Positions 4,853 through 7,772 of a DNA stretch of 7,772 nt are shown here, in pieces (position 1 is the stretch's first letter; each line of letters starts with the position of its first letter). Position numbers and translations under genes: made by a program. Under the pieces are notes generated by a model. That model was not told the DNA's origin, made no database searches, and was given only the letters and a program-made list of their open reading frames with translations. The DNA comes from Acidobacteriota bacterium (GTDB lineage Bacteria > Acidobacteriota > UBA6911 > RPQK01 > JADFOI01): contig JACZQQ010000121.1 in assembly GCA_022545645.1 (NCBI GenBank), forward strand, positions 1 through 7,772, in the 5' to 3' direction.

Positions 4853-5395
4853 ATGAGCTCATCAAGTCAAAGCGAATGGATTCGATCAGCACTGGCTCAA
4901 TACGAAGGCCCTCTTACCCGCTATGCTGCCCATCTTACGGGCGACATTGAGCGAGCCCGCGATGTGGTTCAAGACACTTTTCTACGGCTCTGCTCGCAAA
5001 AGCGCTCCTGGGTGGATGATCATCTGGCCCAGTGGCTTTTTACCGTATGTCGCAACCGGGCCTTGGATGTGCGGAGAAAGGAAAACCGTATGAGTGCCAA
5101 GAACGAAGTCCAGTTGGAGGCTCAGGCCTCTCAGGAGCCGGAGCCCTCAACAGTTTTGGAGAAAAAGGAAGAGCTGAGTCGGGTCCTTGGGATATTGGAG
5201 ACACTACCTCTCAATCAGCAGGAAGTCATCCGTCTGAAATTTCAAAACGGTTTGAGCTATCGGGAAATTGGTGAAGTGACCAGCCTTTCGGTCAGCAATG
5301 TGGGCTTTCTGCTCCACACTGGACTCAAGACGGTCCGCCAGAAACTCGACGCCTGGTCGCGTTCGAGTTCCACAGCCATGAGGAGGATCAAATGA
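4853..5395 (+). CDS. ECF-type RNA polymerase sigma factor (sigma-70 family)
   Basis: This alternative sigma factor of 180 residues, a normal ECF length, directs RNA polymerase to a specific set of promoters. Region 2 covers about 17-80: YEGPLTRYAAHLTGDIERARDVVQDTF (core binding) and WLFTVCRNRALDVRRKENR (-10 recognition). A charged linker (81-107) follows, then region 4 at about 108-165, with the helix-turn-helix in LSYREIGEVTSLSVSNVGFLL and a conserved LPLNQQEVIRLKF lead-in. ATG 4853 is used because region 2 follows directly; the nearby GAGG is only 4 nt upstream, so initiation may be modest. Its stop overlaps the start of the vWA protein gene by 4 bp, a classic sigma/anti-sigma arrangement. 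Target genes are unknown; self-regulation and control of the divergent pilin operon are untested possibilities. Confidence 0.92.
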   Translation: MSSSSQSEWIRSALAQYEGPLTRYAAHLTGDIERARDVVQDTFLRLCSQKRSWVDDHLAQWLFTVCRNRALDVRRKENRMSAKNEVQLEAQASQEPEPSTVLEKKEELSRVLGILETLPLNQQEVIRLKFQNGLSYREIGEVTSLSVSNVGFLLHTGLKTVRQKLDAWSRSSSTAMRRIK

Positions 5396-7623
5396 ATATC
5401 GATCCTAAAGATCCGAGATTGACAGCCTATGCCTTAGGTGAGCTGGAGAATGAGGATGAGCGTGTTGAAATCGAAAAGGCCTTGGATGGTTCTGAAGAGC
5501 TGACCCAAATAGTAGCTCAGATTGGCCAAACGGCTGCCCTGATGACCGAAGAGCTGCAAAAAGAGCCCTCTCCCGGTCTGGCGCCAAAGCATCAGCAGAG
5601 GATTGAGAGCGAACTGCAAGGGCCTGGGGGCTTCTTCTCCTTAAATGTGGGCAAATGGGCTTTCGGTGGAGCGCTGGCTGCTGCCGCCTGTCTGATTTTT
5701 GCCGCTGTTCTAACGCCTAATCTCCTGCAATCCAAATCAGATGGGAACACCGTGGTTCAGCGGTTCCGCCAAGAGATCAATGCCCTCTCCTCGCTCTCGA
5801 GCCCCTCGGATGAGCGATTGACTGAAGAAGCCGATCCCAACACGGACTTTGGGAATCGCCGATACCAGGCCGAGCAGACCGGTGCCCTAGTGAGAAACGA
5901 AGACTCAGAAATGGTTGCCCAAATGGAGGAACCTGCGGCAGCCAGCAAGCTGAGAAAGACCGAGCCCGAATCCCAGCCTGCGGCGGCCAGTGCACCTGCT
6001 GCGGGGATGGTGGGAGGAGAGCTCAGAGAGTTTGCCCAGGTGGGTCGGAGTCGAGCCGACACGCCGGCTCCTTCCGAGCGCGGTGCCGGCTCCTATTCGG
6101 ACAGTTCTTCCAAGCTACCGAACAGAGAGGCGGAAACTCCGGCGGTTGTGGCAGACGCCAGGCCGCTCGATATTCCTGCGCCCGATTTCAACACCGAGGC
6201 CTATGACCGAATTGAGGACAATCCGTTTCTAGAAGTTTCTCAGAATCCTCTCTCCACCTTCTCCATTGATGTGGACACGGCTTCCTATGCCAATGTTCGC
6301 CGCTTTTTGCAGCGTGGAACGCTTCCCCCGAAGGATGCGGTTCGCATTGAAGAGATGTTGAATTACTTCTCCTACGACTACCCTGTGCCCTCGGGAGAAG
6401 GCCCCTTTTCGGCCAGTGTGGAAGTGGCCCAGGCGCCCTGGGCATTGGAGCACCGATTGGTCCGAATCGGGCTCAAGGGCAAAGAGGTGGCAATGGAAAA
6501 TCGGCCCTCCAGCAATCTGGTTTTTCTACTGGACGTCTCCGGATCGATGCAGCCCTCCAACAAGCTTCCCTTGCTCAAGAAGGCGATGCGCCTGCTGGTG
6601 GATCGGCTGGGCGAGAAGGATCGAGTGGCCATTGTGGTCTATGCGGGTGCCTCGGGACTGGTTCTGCCCTCCACTTCGTCGGATCAGAAGGAGAGAATCC
6701 TGGCAGCTCTGGAGAATTTGGAAGCGGGAGGATCCACCAACGGAGGATCCGGGATTCGTCTTGCTTACCAGACCGCCGTCTCTCACTTCATCTCAGGGGG
6801 AATCAACAGGGTGATTCTGGCCACCGATGGCGACTTCAATGTGGGGACCACCAATCAAGGAGATCTGACCCGGCTCATCGAAGACAACGCCAGAAGTGGG
6901 GTCTTTCTCACTGTGCTCGGCTTCGGAATGGGCAACTATAAGGACTCGACCCTGGAAAAGCTGGCCGATAAGGGCAACGGAAACTATGCCTACATCGATA
7001 ACATCAACGAAGCCCGCAAGGTCCTGGTCGACGAGATCAACTCGACCCTGATTACGATCGCCAAAGATGTCAAGATCCAGATCGAGTTCAACCCGCTTCA
7101 GGTCAGCGCTTACCGGTTGATCGGCTATGAGAATCGGCTGTTGCGCCAGGAAGATTTTAATGACGACACCAAGGACGCCGGTGAGATTGGCGCCGGCCAT
7201 ACCGTCACCGTATTCTATGAAATCGTACCCGCAGGAAGGGGACTGTCCATTCCGGGCGTCGATCCGCTCAAGTATCAAACCCCGATGGGTACGACCGAAG
7301 TGGCTCAAAGCGGCGAGCTCCTGACCCTTAAGCTCCGCTACAAACAACCCGATGGACAAACCAGCCGACTCCTGGAGTTTCCCGTTCGAGACGCTGATCA
7401 GGCCTACAGCCAGGCTTCGCAGGACTTCAAATTTGCGGCTGCAGTAGCTTCCTTCGGCATGATCCTTCGCGAATCTCCCTACAAAGGGAATGGAACCCTG
7501 GCTGCTGTCCTGGAACTGGCGGAAGAGGGGAAGGGAAGCGATCCCCATGGCTATCGTGGAGAGTTTCTGGAGTTGGTGAAACTGGCCAGGGCCTTATCGT
7601 CGGAGTCCAGGCCCACCCGGTAA
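5392..7623 (+). CDS. Membrane-anchored vWA-domain protein with anti-sigma-like N-terminus (YfbK-like)
   Basis: The 743-residue protein is probably anchored in the inner membrane with its bulk outside the cytoplasm. Residues 1-75 resemble the cytoplasmic head of membrane anti-sigma factors (DPRLTAYALGELENEDERVEIE) but lack the HxxxCxxC zinc motif. One membrane helix lies at about 88-108, followed by a low-complexity Ala/Glu/Ser/Pro linker (about 115-265). A conserved YfbK-type segment (about 276-365; NPLSTFSIDVDTASYANVRR) precedes a vWA domain (about 370-555) with an intact MIDAS metal site: DVSGS (381-385), Thr449 and Asp479 in ATDGD. The C-terminal 560-735 matches the DUF3520-type tail of the family. 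Start ATG 5392 has AGGAGG 5 nt upstream and overlaps the sigma stop. Such proteins bind ligands through the metal site; acting as the sigma factor's membrane sensor is inference from the N-terminus and the coupling. Confidence 0.9.
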   Translation: MNIDPKDPRLTAYALGELENEDERVEIEKALDGSEELTQIVAQIGQTAALMTEELQKEPSPGLAPKHQQRIESELQGPGGFFSLNVGKWAFGGALAAAACLIFAAVLTPNLLQSKSDGNTVVQRFRQEINALSSLSSPSDERLTEEADPNTDFGNRRYQAEQTGALVRNEDSEMVAQMEEPAAASKLRKTEPESQPAAASAPAAGMVGGELREFAQVGRSRADTPAPSERGAGSYSDSSSKLPNREAETPAVVADARPLDIPAPDFNTEAYDRIEDNPFLEVSQNPLSTFSIDVDTASYANVRRFLQRGTLPPKDAVRIEEMLNYFSYDYPVPSGEGPFSASVEVAQAPWALEHRLVRIGLKGKEVAMENRPSSNLVFLLDVSGSMQPSNKLPLLKKAMRLLVDRLGEKDRVAIVVYAGASGLVLPSTSSDQKERILAALENLEAGGSTNGGSGIRLAYQTAVSHFISGGINRVILATDGDFNVGTTNQGDLTRLIEDNARSGVFLTVLGFGMGNYKDSTLEKLADKGNGNYAYIDNINEARKVLVDEINSTLITIAKDVKIQIEFNPLQVSAYRLIGYENRLLRQEDFNDDTKDAGEIGAGHTVTVFYEIVPAGRGLSIPGVDPLKYQTPMGTTEVAQSGELLTLKLRYKQPDGQTSRLLEFPVRDADQAYSQASQDFKFAAAVASFGMILRESPYKGNGTLAAVLELAEEGKGSDPHGYRGEFLELVKLARALSSESRPTR

Positions 7624-7672
7624 CCGTCGATATTCACACGACCAAGGAACGACCGGTTATTCTAGGAGTGCG

Positions 7673-7772
7673 AGTGTCTCGCTCCATAAATACGATGATG
7701 TTTGCTGATGGGGCTTGCGAGGGGAGATCAAGGAGCGAGGAGAAGGTGCTGTCAGGTACATCGGCGACGACG
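7673..7772 (+). repeat. Dispersed ~100-nt repeat, copy B (runs to or past window end)
   Basis: This is the second copy of the sequence at 3998-4096, in the opposite genomic orientation, starting 50 bp after the vWA gene. Homology continues to the last base of the window, so the true right end is unknown. Relative to copy A the ATG of the pilin start is CTG, with one extra T after it. A GTG (7746-7748) opens a frame to the window end, but what it encodes is not visible. The closing stem CTCGCTCC (7678-7685) with GGAGCGAG (7732-7739) is fully Watson-Crick here. Confidence 0.88.

Noticed and set aside
6793..7548. 251-residue open frame on the minus strand inside the vWA gene
   Set aside because: It is fully antisense to conserved vWA and DUF3520-type sequence with intact functional residues; its composition is that of a codon shadow.
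7673..7772. Copy B of the repeat as a coding region on its own
   Set aside because: The frame parallel to copy A stays open and several differences are synonymous, but copy A's equivalent lies mostly upstream of the supported start, and the sequence ends before any recognisable domain.

Overview
This 7.8-kb stretch looks like chromosomal DNA of a Gram-negative bacterium with moderate GC content. The nearest fit is Acidobacteriota or a related deep-branching phylum. This rests on protein style only: an ECF sigma factor paired with a membrane-anchored von Willebrand (vWA) protein that has an anti-sigma-like N-terminus, type IV pilus minor pilins, and a secreted coiled-coil protein with an 'SLAELARKERERR' motif. 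No rRNA or other phylogenetic marker is present, so the assignment is tentative. I see no tRNA, rRNA, CRISPR array, transposase or phage gene.

Layout. (1) Plus strand, 1-1224: the 3' half of aroB (3-dehydroquinate synthase), then ubiE/menG (quinone C-methyltransferase) 4 bp later. One supplies chorismate precursors and the other finishes a chorismate-derived quinone, so co-transcription makes sense. (2) Minus strand, 4526 down to 1236: a tight five-gene cluster. In transcription order it is GspH/FimT-like, PilV-like, PilW-like and PilX/GspK-like minor pilins, then a small secreted coiled-coil protein of unknown function. This is the usual set that builds the tip or priming complex of a type IV pilus or type II secretion pseudopilus. 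It converges on ubiE with 11 bp between the stop codons. (3) 4536-4852: a repeat-rich divergent intergenic region. It holds a 30-bp direct repeat with heptamer units, a roughly 88-nt segment bounded by imperfect inverted repeats, and a candidate promoter for the pilin operon. (4) Plus strand, 4853-7623: an ECF sigma factor gene overlapping by 4 bp (ATGA) a 743-residue membrane vWA protein that is probably its regulator. (5) 7673-7772: the start of a sequence about 88% identical to the gap between the first two pilin genes, in opposite orientation.

The most interesting point is that last one. About 100 nt covering the leader, ribosome-binding site and first codons of the PilV-like gene recurs at the right edge of the window, behind the sigma/vWA operon. 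Both copies keep a 7-8 bp closing stem whose 3' arm overlaps the ribosome-binding region. It may be a dispersed regulatory RNA element, a mobile repeat, or the front end of a second pilin operon. The second copy runs off the window, so this cannot be settled here.

Three start codons were moved inward from the longest open frame because ribosome-binding sites and prepilin leader lengths support the internal starts (4526 ATG, 4020 ATG, 3686 GTG).
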